In this document: positions 27,673-36,476 of the stretch, in pieces | How positions within the stretch are numbered: the stretch's first letter is position 1 | Layout of the letters: every line of letters begins with the position of its first letter | NCBI RefSeq assembly: GCF_001425785.1 | Contig: NZ_LMDI01000013.1 | Location: 63,606 to 127,605 of the forward strand | Reading direction: 5' to 3' | Length of the DNA stretch: 64,000 bases | From: Rhizobacter sp. Root1221 | Lineage (GTDB): Bacteria > Pseudomonadota > Gammaproteobacteria > Burkholderiales > Burkholderiaceae_C | Translations under genes and position numbers: made by a program | Notes under the pieces: model-generated | The model's input: the letters and a program-made list of their open reading frames with translations, nothing else | The model's database searches: none | What the model was told of the DNA's origin: nothing

Positions 27673-29064
27673 TCACGTGGCGAGCCGGCGCTGGGCCGAC
27701 ACCCGGCGGTGGGTGCGCCGTGCATGAGGCACCCAGCCATGGCGGTACCAGCGGGCCGCCATGGTCAGGCCCCGCACCCATTCGTCCGCGGCGTAGGCGA
27801 TCCATACACCCACGAGTCCCCAGCCCAGGTACACGCCGAGGAACCATGCGCCGCCCGCCATCACGAAGACCATCGAGGCCACGCCGGCCATCACCGGGAA
27901 ACGTGCGTCCCCCGTGGCGCGCAGCGAGTTGATGACGACCAGGTTGAAGGTGCGGCCGGGTTCGAGCAGCACGGTGATCCACAGCAGCGTGCGCGCCTGG
28001 GAGATCACCTCGGGGTCGCGGGTGAAGAACTGCAGCACCCAGGGCGCGCAGACGGCGGCGGTCAAGGCGAAGCAGAACGACGTGGACAGCCCCCAGCGCA
28101 GGCTCTTGCGCACCAGCTGGTGGGCGTCGTGCAGGTGCCCCGCGCCCACCATGTGGCCCACGAGGATCTCGCTCGCGAACCCGACGGCCAGGCCGGCCAG
28201 CAGCACGAGGTACATCACCTGCATCGTGTAGGTGTGGGTGGCCAGCGCGGTGGTGCCCATCTTGGCCACCATGGCCACGGTGAACACGAACGCGAGGCGG
28301 TAGGCGATGTTTTCGGCGGCACCGGGCAGGCCGATGTGAAGCACCGGGGCCAGGCGCTTCCAGTGCATGGTCCACCAGTCGGCGGCCTGCGGCACCAGGT
28401 GCAGCCGGACGCGCCACAGCGAGAGGTGGAACGCGATGCCGAACGCGCGGCTGGCCACCATGGCCAGCGCGAAGCCGGGCAGGCCCAGGCCATCCCACGA
28501 CCCCACGCCGTTCATCAGCGGCCAGCACAGCAGCAGGTGCACGCTGTGCATCGCGAGCATGTTGAGCAGCGCGTCGCGGGTGTGGAGGTGGGCGCGCATC
28601 ACGGCGGCCATGCTGGCGTTGCAGGCGTCGAGGGCCAGCGCGAGCGCGAGGATGCGCAGGTACGGCAGCGCTTGCGGCAGCACGTCGTCGGGCACGTTGA
28701 GCAGGCCCAGCAGCGGGGCGGCGAACGAGATGACCCCCACCGCGGTGATGACGCCCATCCAGCCGCTGGCCGCAAGGGACGCGCGTGCGGTTTCGTCCGC
28801 CCCGCGGCGGTTGGCCGCGCCCAGGTTCTGCGTGATGACCACGCTCAGGCCGAGGCTGATGATGCGAAAGAGGAGGAAGAACGTGGCCTGCACGTGGTTG
28901 GCCAGCGAAAACGCGGCCGCGGAGGCGTCGGATGTGCGGGATGCCAGCCAGAGGCCGGCAACGGCCACGAGCATGCCCAGACCGAACTCGGCAAACAGCG
29001 GCCAGGTGAGGGCGAACAACGCGGGCCGCGCGGCGGCCGCCCCGCTTTTTGAGATCGGTTCCAT
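27673..29064 (-). CDS. MATE family multidrug/toxin efflux protein
   Basis: A 463-residue inner-membrane transporter of the MATE family (DinF/NorM type), expected to export cationic compounds in exchange for H+ or Na+. About twelve hydrophobic spans are visible in two similar halves; the N-terminal half has LTWPLFAEFGLGMLVAVAGL and the second half IGLPGAAENIAYRLAFVFTV. The C-terminal tail is short and basic. A thioredoxin-like gene follows in the same direction after 34 bases. The substrate cannot be predicted. It is transcribed towards the integron cassette run. Confidence 0.92.
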   Translation of the reverse strand: MEPISKSGAAAARPALFALTWPLFAEFGLGMLVAVAGLWLASRTSDASAAAFSLANHVQATFFLLFRIISLGLSVVITQNLGAANRRGADETARASLAASGWMGVITAVGVISFAAPLLGLLNVPDDVLPQALPYLRILALALALDACNASMAAVMRAHLHTRDALLNMLAMHSVHLLLCWPLMNGVGSWDGLGLPGFALAMVASRAFGIAFHLSLWRVRLHLVPQAADWWTMHWKRLAPVLHIGLPGAAENIAYRLAFVFTVAMVAKMGTTALATHTYTMQVMYLVLLAGLAVGFASEILVGHMVGAGHLHDAHQLVRKSLRWGLSTSFCFALTAAVCAPWVLQFFTRDPEVISQARTLLWITVLLEPGRTFNLVVINSLRATGDARFPVMAGVASMVFVMAGGAWFLGVYLGWGLVGVWIAYAADEWVRGLTMAARWYRHGWVPHARRTHRRVSAQRRLAT

Positions 29065-29101
29065 TCCGCTCGCCAGTATGGCATGCAGCGGTGCGCCGCG
29101 C

Positions 29102-29665
29102 TCACGCGCTGAGCAGTTTGTGCACGAGCTCGTGGGTGGTGACGGCGCCGTACTTGCGCATCAGCCGTGCGCGGTACACGTCCACCGTGCGCGGGCTGAT
29201 GGTCAGGCGCTTGCCGATCAGCTTGCTGGTGAGCCCGTCGATCAGCAGCGCGGCGATCTCGCGCTCGCGCGGGGTGAGGTCTGCCTTGAGCTTGCGCTGG
29301 GCCGACAGGTCCTCGAACGACCAGATGCCGGCGGCGTGGGGCTGGGCGGGGTCGAGGGCCCGGCCCGACACGTGGCACCAGAACAGTTCGCCGCGCAGCG
29401 GGCCGTCCACCCGCTTCATGACCCGCTCGTCGGCGTACCAGCCTTGGTTGTCGAGGCTGGCGGTGATGCGCTCGCCAGTGCGCTCGAACTCGGCGTGGGT
29501 GGGATACAGCAGCTCGAAGGACTGGCCCACCAGCTGCTCCCGTGCGGCGCCGAACATCTCGAGCAACTGCTGGTTGCAGTCGATCATCAGGCGGTTGCGC
29601 GAGATCACCAACCCCACGGGGGCCAGGTCGAAAGCGGTGCGGTAGTCGAGGTCGATGTTGGGCAT
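29102..29665 (-). CDS. PAS-LuxR transcriptional regulator of the CoA-transferase operon
   Basis: A 187-residue regulator with an N-terminal PAS domain (about residues 5-120; FDLAPVGLVISRNRLMIDCN, then FELLYPTHAEFERTGERI) and a C-terminal GerE/LuxR HTH (LTPREREIAALLIDGLTSKL followed by TISPRTVDVYRARLMRKYG). It lacks a phosphoacceptor receiver, so a small ligand or redox signal in the PAS pocket may control it. It is transcribed divergently from the CoA-transferase genes with a 96-base gap holding a perfect inverted repeat, so it very likely controls them. The start ATG at 29665 gives the family length; the frame is open far upstream in the antisense of the neighbouring genes, which is not real. 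Confidence 0.9.
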   Translation of the reverse strand: MPNIDLDYRTAFDLAPVGLVISRNRLMIDCNQQLLEMFGAAREQLVGQSFELLYPTHAEFERTGERITASLDNQGWYADERVMKRVDGPLRGELFWCHVSGRALDPAQPHAAGIWSFEDLSAQRKLKADLTPREREIAALLIDGLTSKLIGKRLTISPRTVDVYRARLMRKYGAVTTHELVHKLLSA

Positions 29666-29679
29666 GTGCTTAGTGAATT

Positions 29680-29710
29680 CTACGTAATGAATACTTAATC
29701 CGTTACGTAG
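29680..29710. promoter_or_regulatory. Inverted repeat CTACGTAA / TTACGTAG, candidate LuxR operator
   Basis: CTACGTAA (29680-29687) and TTACGTAG (29703-29710) are perfect complements separated by 15 bases, between the divergent PAS-LuxR gene and the CoA-transferase genes. TACGTA cores are typical of NarL/FixJ-type HTH binding sites. The 23-base centre-to-centre spacing is about two helical turns, fitting a dimer. Confidence 0.65.
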
Positions 29711-29761
29711 TACGCTCCTGCTTCTGAGATTTCTCGCGATTTTTTGGTCCAGGAGGCGGCG

Positions 29762-30478
29762 ATGAACAAGGTCTACCCCAGCGCGGCAGAGGCACTCGAG
29801 GGTGTCGTGCGTGACGGGCAGTTGTTGGCGGTCGGAGGCTTCGGCTTGTGCGGCATCCCGGAGGCGCTCATCGCGGCGCTGCGGGACTCCGGCAAGAAGA
29901 ACCTCACGGTGATCTCCAACAACGCCGGTGTCGACGGTTTCGGCCTCGGCCAACTCCTCGAGACGCGCCAGATCAAGAAGATGATCTCGAGCTACGTGGG
30001 CGAGAACAAGGAGTTCGAGCGCCAGTACCTGGCAGGTGAACTCGAACTCGAGTTCACGCCCCAGGGCACGCTGGCCGAGAAGCTGCGCGCCGGTGGCGCC
30101 GGCATCCCGGCGTTTTTCACGAAAACCGGCGTTGGCACCCTCGTGGCCGAAGGCAAGGAGATCCGTGAATTCGACGGCGCCGCGTACGTGATGGAGCGGG
30201 CGCTGCTGCCCGAGGTGAGCCTCGTGAAGGCCCACAAGGCCGACCGCAGCGGCAACCTCGTGTTCCACCGCACCGCCCGCAACTTCAACCCGGCAGTGGC
30301 CATGGCCGGCAAGCTGACGGTGGTCGAGGTGGAGGAGATCGTGGCGACCGGCTCGATCGACCCGGACGACGTGCACCTGCCGGGCATCTACGTGCACCGC
30401 ATCGTGCTCAACGCCACGCCCGAGAAGCGCATCGAGAAGCGCACCCTCCGCGAAACCAACGCCCAAGCAGGAGCCTGA
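29762..30478 (+). CDS. scoA: 3-oxoacid CoA-transferase subunit A
   Basis: The 238-residue alpha subunit of a succinyl-CoA:3-ketoacid (3-oxoacid) CoA transferase, used to activate acetoacetate or related acids. The glycine-rich CoA-binding signature is DGQLLAVGGFGLCGIPEALI. ISNNAGVDGFGLG and the RAGGAGIPAFFTKTGVGTLV segment are standard. A strong ribosome site (AGGAGG) precedes the ATG. The B subunit starts three bases after this stop. Expression is probably controlled by the divergent PAS-LuxR protein through the inverted repeat at 29680-29710. AtoD and LpsI are alternative names for near relatives. Confidence 0.95.
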   Translation: MNKVYPSAAEALEGVVRDGQLLAVGGFGLCGIPEALIAALRDSGKKNLTVISNNAGVDGFGLGQLLETRQIKKMISSYVGENKEFERQYLAGELELEFTPQGTLAEKLRAGGAGIPAFFTKTGVGTLVAEGKEIREFDGAAYVMERALLPEVSLVKAHKADRSGNLVFHRTARNFNPAVAMAGKLTVVEVEEIVATGSIDPDDVHLPGIYVHRIVLNATPEKRIEKRTLRETNAQAGA

Positions 30479-30481
30479 ACC

Positions 30482-31120
<639 letters not shown>

Positions 31121-31163
31121 GAAGGTGACCTAAGATGGGGCCCTCCAACCCGAGGGACCCGTC

Positions 31164-31817
31164 ATGCCGATCGACTTCGCCGTCATCTCCTGGGCCACGT
31201 TCGCCACGTTCGTGATCGCGAGCCTGGTGCTCGCCATCACGCCGGGCCCGGCGGTGGTCTACATCCTGACCCGCACCGTCACCCAGGGCCGCCAGGCGGG
31301 GCTCGCGTCCGTCGCGGGCGTGGCACTCGGCAACCTGGGCAACGCGCTCGGCGCCTCGCTCGGGCTTGCGGCACTGCTCGCGGTTTCCGCCGTGGCGTTT
31401 TCCATCGTCAAGTTCGCGGGTGCTGCGTACCTCGTGTGGCTGGGCATCCAGGCGTTGCGTGCGAAGGGCCGCCCGGATGGCGCCGCCGATGCGCCCCGCG
31501 ACGCGGCGGCCCGCATCTTCCGCGACGGCTTTTTCGTTGCGCTGCTGAACCCCAAGACCGCGATCTTCTTCGCAGCCTTCCTGCCCCAGTTCATCGACCC
31601 GGCCCATTCGGCGCTGTCGCAGAGCCTGTTGTTCGGTGCCTTGTTCGTGGCCGTGGCAGGCACCACCGACACGGTGTGGGTGATGGCGGCCTCGGTGGCC
31701 GCGCCGCTGCTGTCGCGCCACGAAAGCGCCAGACGGGCCGGCCGGTACACCACGGCCGGTGTGTACTTCGGGCTCGGGTTGTTCACGGCGATGGGTGGGG
31801 CGCGCAAGGGGGCTTGA
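31164..31817 (+). CDS. LysE/RhtB family amino-acid exporter
   Basis: A 217-residue inner-membrane exporter of the LysE/RhtB family, six predicted spans. The N-terminal family signature is ASLVLAITPGPAVVYILTRT, followed by GLASVAGVALGNLGNALGAS. The central VALLNPKTAIFFAAFLPQFI is the second conserved block. Such proteins export amino acids or homoserine lactones; the substrate is not determinable. A GAGGGA ribosome site precedes the ATG. It may share the transcript of the CoA-transferase genes. Confidence 0.92.
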   Translation: MPIDFAVISWATFATFVIASLVLAITPGPAVVYILTRTVTQGRQAGLASVAGVALGNLGNALGASLGLAALLAVSAVAFSIVKFAGAAYLVWLGIQALRAKGRPDGAADAPRDAAARIFRDGFFVALLNPKTAIFFAAFLPQFIDPAHSALSQSLLFGALFVAVAGTTDTVWVMAASVAAPLLSRHESARRAGRYTTAGVYFGLGLFTAMGGARKGA

Positions 31818-31843
31818 ACTCCGGCGGTCCGGCAAAAACCAGT

Positions 31844-32032
31844 TGTCGCCCCGGCGAAGGCCGGGGTCTCCAGCGTGGCCGGGCACGCTGACCGTGGCGA
31901 CGGTCGGGCATGGGGTATCGCAAGTTCGCCGTGAGCAGGTGAGCCCCCGGGAACGCGGGGTGCCGACCGAGACGCTGGGAAGCGGCCTTTTCCGCTGACG
32001 GGTCGAGGTCCCGGCTTCCGCCGGGACGACGG
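31844..32032. repeat. Pair of inverted REP-like hairpin repeats
   Basis: The 263-base gap 31818-32080 lacks genes but is rich in hairpins. TCGCCCCGGCGAAGGCCGGG (from 31846) and, inverted, a CCCGGCTTCCGCCGGGAC copy (from 32009) are near-complements of each other with the same pattern Y-CCCGGCRRARGCCGGG. Between and beside them lie the perfect hairpins CAGCGTG-N6-CACGCTG (31871-31890), AGCGG-N6-CCGCT (31981-31996) and GACGGC-N5-GCCGTC (32035-32051). This looks like a REP/ERIC-type interspersed element between convergent genes and may also end both transcripts. Confidence 0.55.
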
Positions 32033-32080
32033 AGGACGGCGAGACGCCGTCGCTTCAGTACCGGGGTGGCGGGTGGCGGG

Positions 32081-32947
32081 TCACGACCCCGCCTTCTCCT
32101 GCCGCCGCATCTCCCGCCGCTTCATTTCCAGGTACGTTGCCTGCGCCATCTCGTGCAGCTGGCGCGGGTAGCGTTCGGACGCGACGAACCAGTCGAGCGC
32201 GCGGCGGTCGGCGTCGTCGGGGGCGTTGAGGTAGGCGTCGATGGCCAGGAAGTAGCGCATGGCGTTGCGCTCGATGACCCCTCGCACGCCGCCCACGTAC
32301 ACGGGGTCGCCGTTGGCCGGGCGGTCCGTCACGCTGAAACCGATCTTGTCGCTGCCGGTGGTGGCCAGGTAGCCCTGCATCGCGAGGCGGGCGGCCAGGC
32401 CGAACCCGTAGGCGTACGACAGGCGGATGAAGGCGTGCTGCGCATCGATGGGGATGGCTTCCACCACGATGCGGTAGTCGCGGGTGCCAAGCGGGCCCGC
32501 GGCGGCGTTGAGGTGCACCTCGATGTGGTTCGGGCTCTGGTCGACCATGCGGTACGTGAAGTCCACCTCGTAGGCGTCCTCCACCGGTTGGTCGAACTTG
32601 CGCCCGATGCGCACCTTCAGCGAACGCCCGTCGTCCGGTGCCAGGCACTGCTTGACGTTGAACGGCAGGATGAGGATGTCGCACCAGTTGCCGCGCGACT
32701 TCAGGGCATCCACCACGTCGGCGAACGGGTGCGCGACCACCGCGTGGACGTCGCCCTTGATGTCACCCGACGTTTCGGTGGATTCGATGTGCAGCGGCCG
32801 GCCGAAGGCGTTTTTCGCGAGCGCCTGCTGGAGGGCCGCCAGCCGCGCCTTCAGGGAGGGCGCGTCCGCCTGCACGGGGCCGGCGAGCGCCCAGCCGATC
32901 ACGGCGGCAAGGAAGGCGCGGGCGAAGGGTGGGAGCTTCATCGGCAT
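32081..32947 (-). CDS. Exported protein of unknown function
   Basis: A 288-residue protein with a signal peptide (residues 1-27, ending VQADA). The mature domain (FGRPLHIESTETSGDIKGDV, HPFADVVDALKSRGNWCDIL) resembles START/polyketide-cyclase-like lipid-binding folds; I make that comparison from general pattern only. Two cysteines lie close together (WCDILILPFNVKQC) and could form a disulfide. The C-terminus is a basic helix (EMKRREMRRQEKAGS). The start may be the ATG at 32947 or two codons later. It is downstream of the phospholipase D gene on the same strand after 46 bases. Confidence 0.7.
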   Translation of the reverse strand: MPMKLPPFARAFLAAVIGWALAGPVQADAPSLKARLAALQQALAKNAFGRPLHIESTETSGDIKGDVHAVVAHPFADVVDALKSRGNWCDILILPFNVKQCLAPDDGRSLKVRIGRKFDQPVEDAYEVDFTYRMVDQSPNHIEVHLNAAAGPLGTRDYRIVVEAIPIDAQHAFIRLSYAYGFGLAARLAMQGYLATTGSDKIGFSVTDRPANGDPVYVGGVRGVIERNAMRYFLAIDAYLNAPDDADRRALDWFVASERYPRQLHEMAQATYLEMKRREMRRQEKAGS

Positions 32948-32993
32948 GGGGCGTTGGGGTCGGCGCGGGGCGTCGGGTTCCCCGCGACTTTAG

Positions 32994-34391
32994 TCAGAGC
33001 CAGTATTCCCACGCCTTGCTGAGCGTTTCTCTGACACGCAGGCCGATGCCGCGGCGGCGCCAGGCCTCGAGCGTGATCTCGTTGGATTCGGCCAGGTCGC
33101 GGTCGAACAGCGCGCGCAACTGCTGGCCGAACGCCGGACCGAGGATCACGGCATTGACCTCGAGGTTGTGCAGGAAGCTGCGCCAGTCGATGTTGGTGGA
33201 GCCGATGGTGCTCCACACGCCGTCGATGAGTGCCGTCTTCGAGTGCAGCAGTGCGCCCTTGCGCTCGTGGATGCGGATGCCCGCCTCGAGGAGCTCGGTG
33301 TACGACGCACGCCCGGCATGGAACACGAGTTTCGAGTCCGTCTTGCTGGGCAGGATGAGCGTGACCTTCACGCCCCGGGCCACGGCGGCCTTCAACGCGA
33401 CCATCAGCTGCGGATCGGGCACGAAGTAGGCGTTGGTGATGAGGATGTCCGACTCGGCGCTGTCGATGGCCGAGATCAGGGTGGCGTAGATGAGGCTGTA
33501 GGGGTCCTTCGGCGAGCTGCCGATGGCGCGCACCACGTCGTCGCCCTTGGGGGCCAGCTTCGGGAAGTAGTTGCGCGTGGGCAGCGGGTCGCCTTTCTGC
33601 TGCGCCCAGGTGTCTGTGAACAGGCGCTGCAGGTCGGCCACCACGGGCCCGTCGATCTGCAGGTGGGTGTCGCGCCACGGCAGCTTTTCGCCCGTGGGGC
33701 CGCTGCGCGCGGAACGTTCGCTGAACGAACCCGCCTCGTAGACGCTGCTGATGTTGATGCCACCGAGGAAGGCGGTGCGCCCGTCCACGATGAGCAGCTT
33801 GCGGTGGTCGCGTTCGTTGACGTCCCAGCCTGCCTTGGCCGTGAGCGGGTTCACCGGGTTGTACTGGAGCGTGCGGATGCCGGCATCGCGCAACTGCTGG
33901 AAAAACTCCTTCTTCGTGCCGAGCGTGCCCACGCTGTCGTACATCACGTTGACCTGCACGCCCGCCCGCTGCTTGGCGACCAGGGCGGCGGCGAACTGCT
34001 GGCCGATCTCGTCGTCCTCGAGGATGTAGGTCTCGAGGTTGATGTGGTCGCGTGCCCCGCGGATGGCCGCGAGCATGGCCTTGTAGGTGTTGGGCCCGTC
34101 GACCAGCAGCGTGACCTGGTTGCCGGTGACGAGCGGTGTGCCGGGCAGGGCGTCTTCGAACGCCAGGTGGCGGTCGAAGATGCTGGTGGGTTTGCCGCCG
34201 GCCTTCAGGCGGTCGAGCACCGCCTTGCTCTGTGCGGCAGTGAGCGGGCCGGCAGCGCCCTCGACGGCCACGCGCGGATTCTTGCGCGAGAGGTCGGGCA
34301 CGATGGTGGGCAGCGAGCTGCATGCCCCCAGCAGCACGAGCTGCATCACCACCAGCCACCGGCCCCACGCGCCGCGCGAGAGATTCGACAT
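32994..34391 (-). CDS. Phospholipase D-family (cardiolipin synthase-like) lipoprotein
   Basis: A 465-residue protein with two HKD motifs: ERDHRKLLIVDGRTAFLGG and ALLHSKTALIDGVWSTIGS. Together these form one PLD active site. Family relatives make cardiolipin by transphosphatidylation or hydrolyse phospholipids. The leader ends in the lipobox VLLGAC, unlike classical ClsA with two N-terminal spans, so the enzyme is likely anchored outside the cytoplasm (ClsC/YmdC-like group). The start chosen is ATG 34391; an upstream in-frame ATG at 34442 would add 17 unusual residues. pyrD lies 47 bases upstream on the same strand. Confidence 0.88.
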   Translation of the reverse strand: MSNLSRGAWGRWLVVMQLVLLGACSSLPTIVPDLSRKNPRVAVEGAAGPLTAAQSKAVLDRLKAGGKPTSIFDRHLAFEDALPGTPLVTGNQVTLLVDGPNTYKAMLAAIRGARDHINLETYILEDDEIGQQFAAALVAKQRAGVQVNVMYDSVGTLGTKKEFFQQLRDAGIRTLQYNPVNPLTAKAGWDVNERDHRKLLIVDGRTAFLGGINISSVYEAGSFSERSARSGPTGEKLPWRDTHLQIDGPVVADLQRLFTDTWAQQKGDPLPTRNYFPKLAPKGDDVVRAIGSSPKDPYSLIYATLISAIDSAESDILITNAYFVPDPQLMVALKAAVARGVKVTLILPSKTDSKLVFHAGRASYTELLEAGIRIHERKGALLHSKTALIDGVWSTIGSTNIDWRSFLHNLEVNAVILGPAFGQQLRALFDRDLAESNEITLEAWRRRGIGLRVRETLSKAWEYWL

Positions 34392-34438
34392 GGACACTCC
34401 CGGCGCCGCCACGCGGCGCACCGCCCCAGTCTCGCAGA

Positions 34439-35476
34439 TCAACGCGTGGCTGTCGCCCGGGCAACCTCGGGGACGAGCGCCGGCCCCTTGTAGATGAAGC
34501 CGGTGTAGACCTGCACCAGGTCGGCACCTGCAGCGATCTTGGCGCGGGCGTCGGCGCCGCTCATCACGCCGCCAGCCCCGATGATGGGAAAGCCGGTGCC
34601 CAGTTCGGCACGCAGCTGCGCGATCACGCGGTTGCTGGCCTCGAACACCGGGGCGCCCGACAGGCCGCCCACTTCCTCGCCGTGCGGCAGGTGCCGCACG
34701 GCATCACGGGCGACGGTGGTGTTGGTGGCGATCACGCCGTCCATGCCCGTCTTCTTCAGCGTGCGCGCGATGAGCTGCACCTGGCTGTCGTCGAGGTCGG
34801 GCGCGATCTTCACGAAAATGGGCACGTGGCGGCCGTGTCGGGCGGCGAGTGCGCGGCCGCGGGCCTCGATGGCCGTGAGCAATGCATCGAGTGCAGCATC
34901 GGACTGCAGCTCGCGCAGGTTCTTCGTGTTGGGCGACGAGATGTTGACGGTGACGTAGTCGGCATGCGGGTACACGCCGTCGAGGCCGATCAGGTAGTCG
35001 TCCACCGCGTTTTCGATCGGCGTGGCCGCGTTCTTGCCGATGTTCAGTCCGAGGATGCCGCCTTGCTGGCGGAAGCGGCTGCGCCGCACGTTGGCGACGA
35101 ACACGTCGAGGCCGTCGTTGTTGAAGCCGAGCCGGTTGATGAGGCCCTGCGCCTCGGGCAGCCGGAACATCCTCGGCTTCGGGTTGCCCGGCTGGGCCTT
35201 CGGGGTCACCGTGCCCACCTCGACGAAGCCGAAGCCCATCGCACCGAAGGCGTCGATGCAGCGGCCGTTCTTGTCGAGGCCCGCCGCGAGGCCCACGCGG
35301 TTCGGGAACACGAGGCCGGCCACGGTGACGGGGCTCTCCACGCGCTTTTGCGCCACGGCGCAGATCAGGGGTGTGTGCTGGATGCGGGCGAGGGCGCCGA
35401 GGGTGATCTCGTGCGCGTGTTCGGGATCGAGGCCGAACAGGAACGGGCGGGTGAGGGCGTAGGGGACGAGGGCCAT
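34439..35476 (-). CDS. pyrD: Dihydroorotate dehydrogenase (quinone)
   Basis: The 345-residue class 2 dihydroorotate dehydrogenase, which oxidises dihydroorotate to orotate with FMN and ubiquinone at the inner membrane in pyrimidine synthesis. The N-terminal helix ([20 protein letters not shown]) is the membrane-associated part of class 2 enzymes. [35 protein letters not shown] (with the catalytic Ser) and [20 protein letters not shown] are all present. The length matches E. coli PyrD (336). It is divergent from rpiA with a 50-base gap that must hold both promoters. Confidence 0.98.
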   Translation of the reverse strand: MALVPYALTRPFLFGLDPEHAHEITLGALARIQHTPLICAVAQKRVESPVTVAGLVFPNRVGLAAGLDKNGRCIDAFGAMGFGFVEVGTVTPKAQPGNPKPRMFRLPEAQGLINRLGFNNDGLDVFVANVRRSRFRQQGGILGLNIGKNAATPIENAVDDYLIGLDGVYPHADYVTVNISSPNTKNLRELQSDAALDALLTAIEARGRALAARHGRHVPIFVKIAPDLDDSQVQLIARTLKKTGMDGVIATNTTVARDAVRHLPHGEEVGGLSGAPVFEASNRVIAQLRAELGTGFPIIGAGGVMSGADARAKIAAGADLVQVYTGFIYKGPALVPEVARATATR

Positions 35477-35526
35477 GGGCAACGGTCTTGGATAATGGCG
35501 CCATTGTCTCAAACCCGAGTTTTTCC

Positions 35527-36186
35527 ATGACCCAAGACGAACTGAAGGTGCTGGTCGGCCAGGCCGCACTGGCCTACGTGGTGCCCGGCAGCGTGGTGGG
35601 AGTCGGCACCGGCTCCACCGTGAACTGCTTCATCGACGCGCTCGCCACGATGAAGGACCGCATCCAGGGGGCTGTCTCCAGCAGCGAGAAGAGCACCGAG
35701 CGCCTGCGCGCACACGGCATCGTGGTGCTCGACAGCAACACGGTGGCGAGCATCCCCGTCTACATCGACGGGGCCGACGAGATCGACCACCAGGGAAACA
35801 TGGTCAAGGGCGGCGGCGCGGCGCTCACGCGCGAGAAGATCGTGGCCGACACGGCCGAGCGTTTCGTGTGCATTGCCGATGAGTCGAAACTCGTGCCGGT
35901 GCTCGGCGCGTTCCCGCTGCCGGTCGAGGTGATCCCCATGGCCGCGGCCCAGGTGGCACGCCGCCTCGAGGCGCTCGGCGGGCAACCGCGCCTGCGCGAA
36001 GGTGTGGTGACCGACAACGGCTGCCACATCCTCGACGTGCGTGGCCTGCGCATCACCGATCCGGCCGCGATGGAACGCGACATCAACCAGTGGCCCGGTG
36101 TCGTGACCGTCGGCATCTTCGCGCGCAACCGCGCGAGCGTGTGCCTGCTCGGCACCATGTCCGGTGTCAAGACGATGACTTTCTAG
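35527..36186 (+). CDS. rpiA: Ribose-5-phosphate isomerase A
   Basis: The 219-residue RpiA, interconverting ribose 5-phosphate and ribulose 5-phosphate in the pentose phosphate pathway. The substrate loop is [16 protein letters not shown], followed by [14 protein letters not shown], the DGADEID motif with catalytic-site Asp residues, and [16 protein letters not shown]. The length equals E. coli RpiA. The ATG at 35527 is preferred over an upstream in-frame ATG because it matches the family start. It is divergent from pyrD. Confidence 0.98.
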   Translation: MTQDELKVLVGQAALAYVVPGSVVGVGTGSTVNCFIDALATMKDRIQGAVSSSEKSTERLRAHGIVVLDSNTVASIPVYIDGADEIDHQGNMVKGGGAALTREKIVADTAERFVCIADESKLVPVLGAFPLPVEVIPMAAAQVARRLEALGGQPRLREGVVTDNGCHILDVRGLRITDPAAMERDINQWPGVVTVGIFARNRASVCLLGTMSGVKTMTF

Positions 36187-36269
36187 GTCTTCTCTCGGGC
36201 GTCACGCACGAAAAGCGCGTACGCTCGGGCTGTTGCCACTTTTGCAACTTGCTGGAAGGATGTGCCCAT

Positions 36270-36464
36270 ATGGCCAAACCCAACTATTCGTTCGAGAAGC
36301 GCCAGCGCGAGCTGGCCAAGAAGAAGAAGAAAGAAGAGAAGCTGAAGGACAAGGCCGTTCGCAAGACGCATGGCGATGGCGATGGTTCCGCCAACGATGC
36401 CCAAGGTGCTGAAGCTCAAGGTGCGTCCGATGCCCCGTCCGCCGAAGGGCAGACCGCGCGCTGA
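36270..36464 (+). CDS. Small lysine-rich conserved protein
   Basis: A 64-residue protein starting MAKPNYSFEKRQRELAKKKK, a small basic protein that I recall as common in Burkholderiales and some gammaproteobacteria. The N-terminal half is a very basic helix, the C-terminal half a Gly/Ala/Asp-rich tail that differs between species. An AAGGA ribosome site lies before the ATG. No function is known to me; nucleic-acid binding would be a guess from the charge. It ends 12 bases before the stop of the convergent mnmC gene. Confidence 0.8.
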   Translation: MAKPNYSFEKRQRELAKKKKKEEKLKDKAVRKTHGDGDGSANDAQGAEAQGASDAPSAEGQTAR

Positions 36465-36476
36465 GTGACCGGGCGT

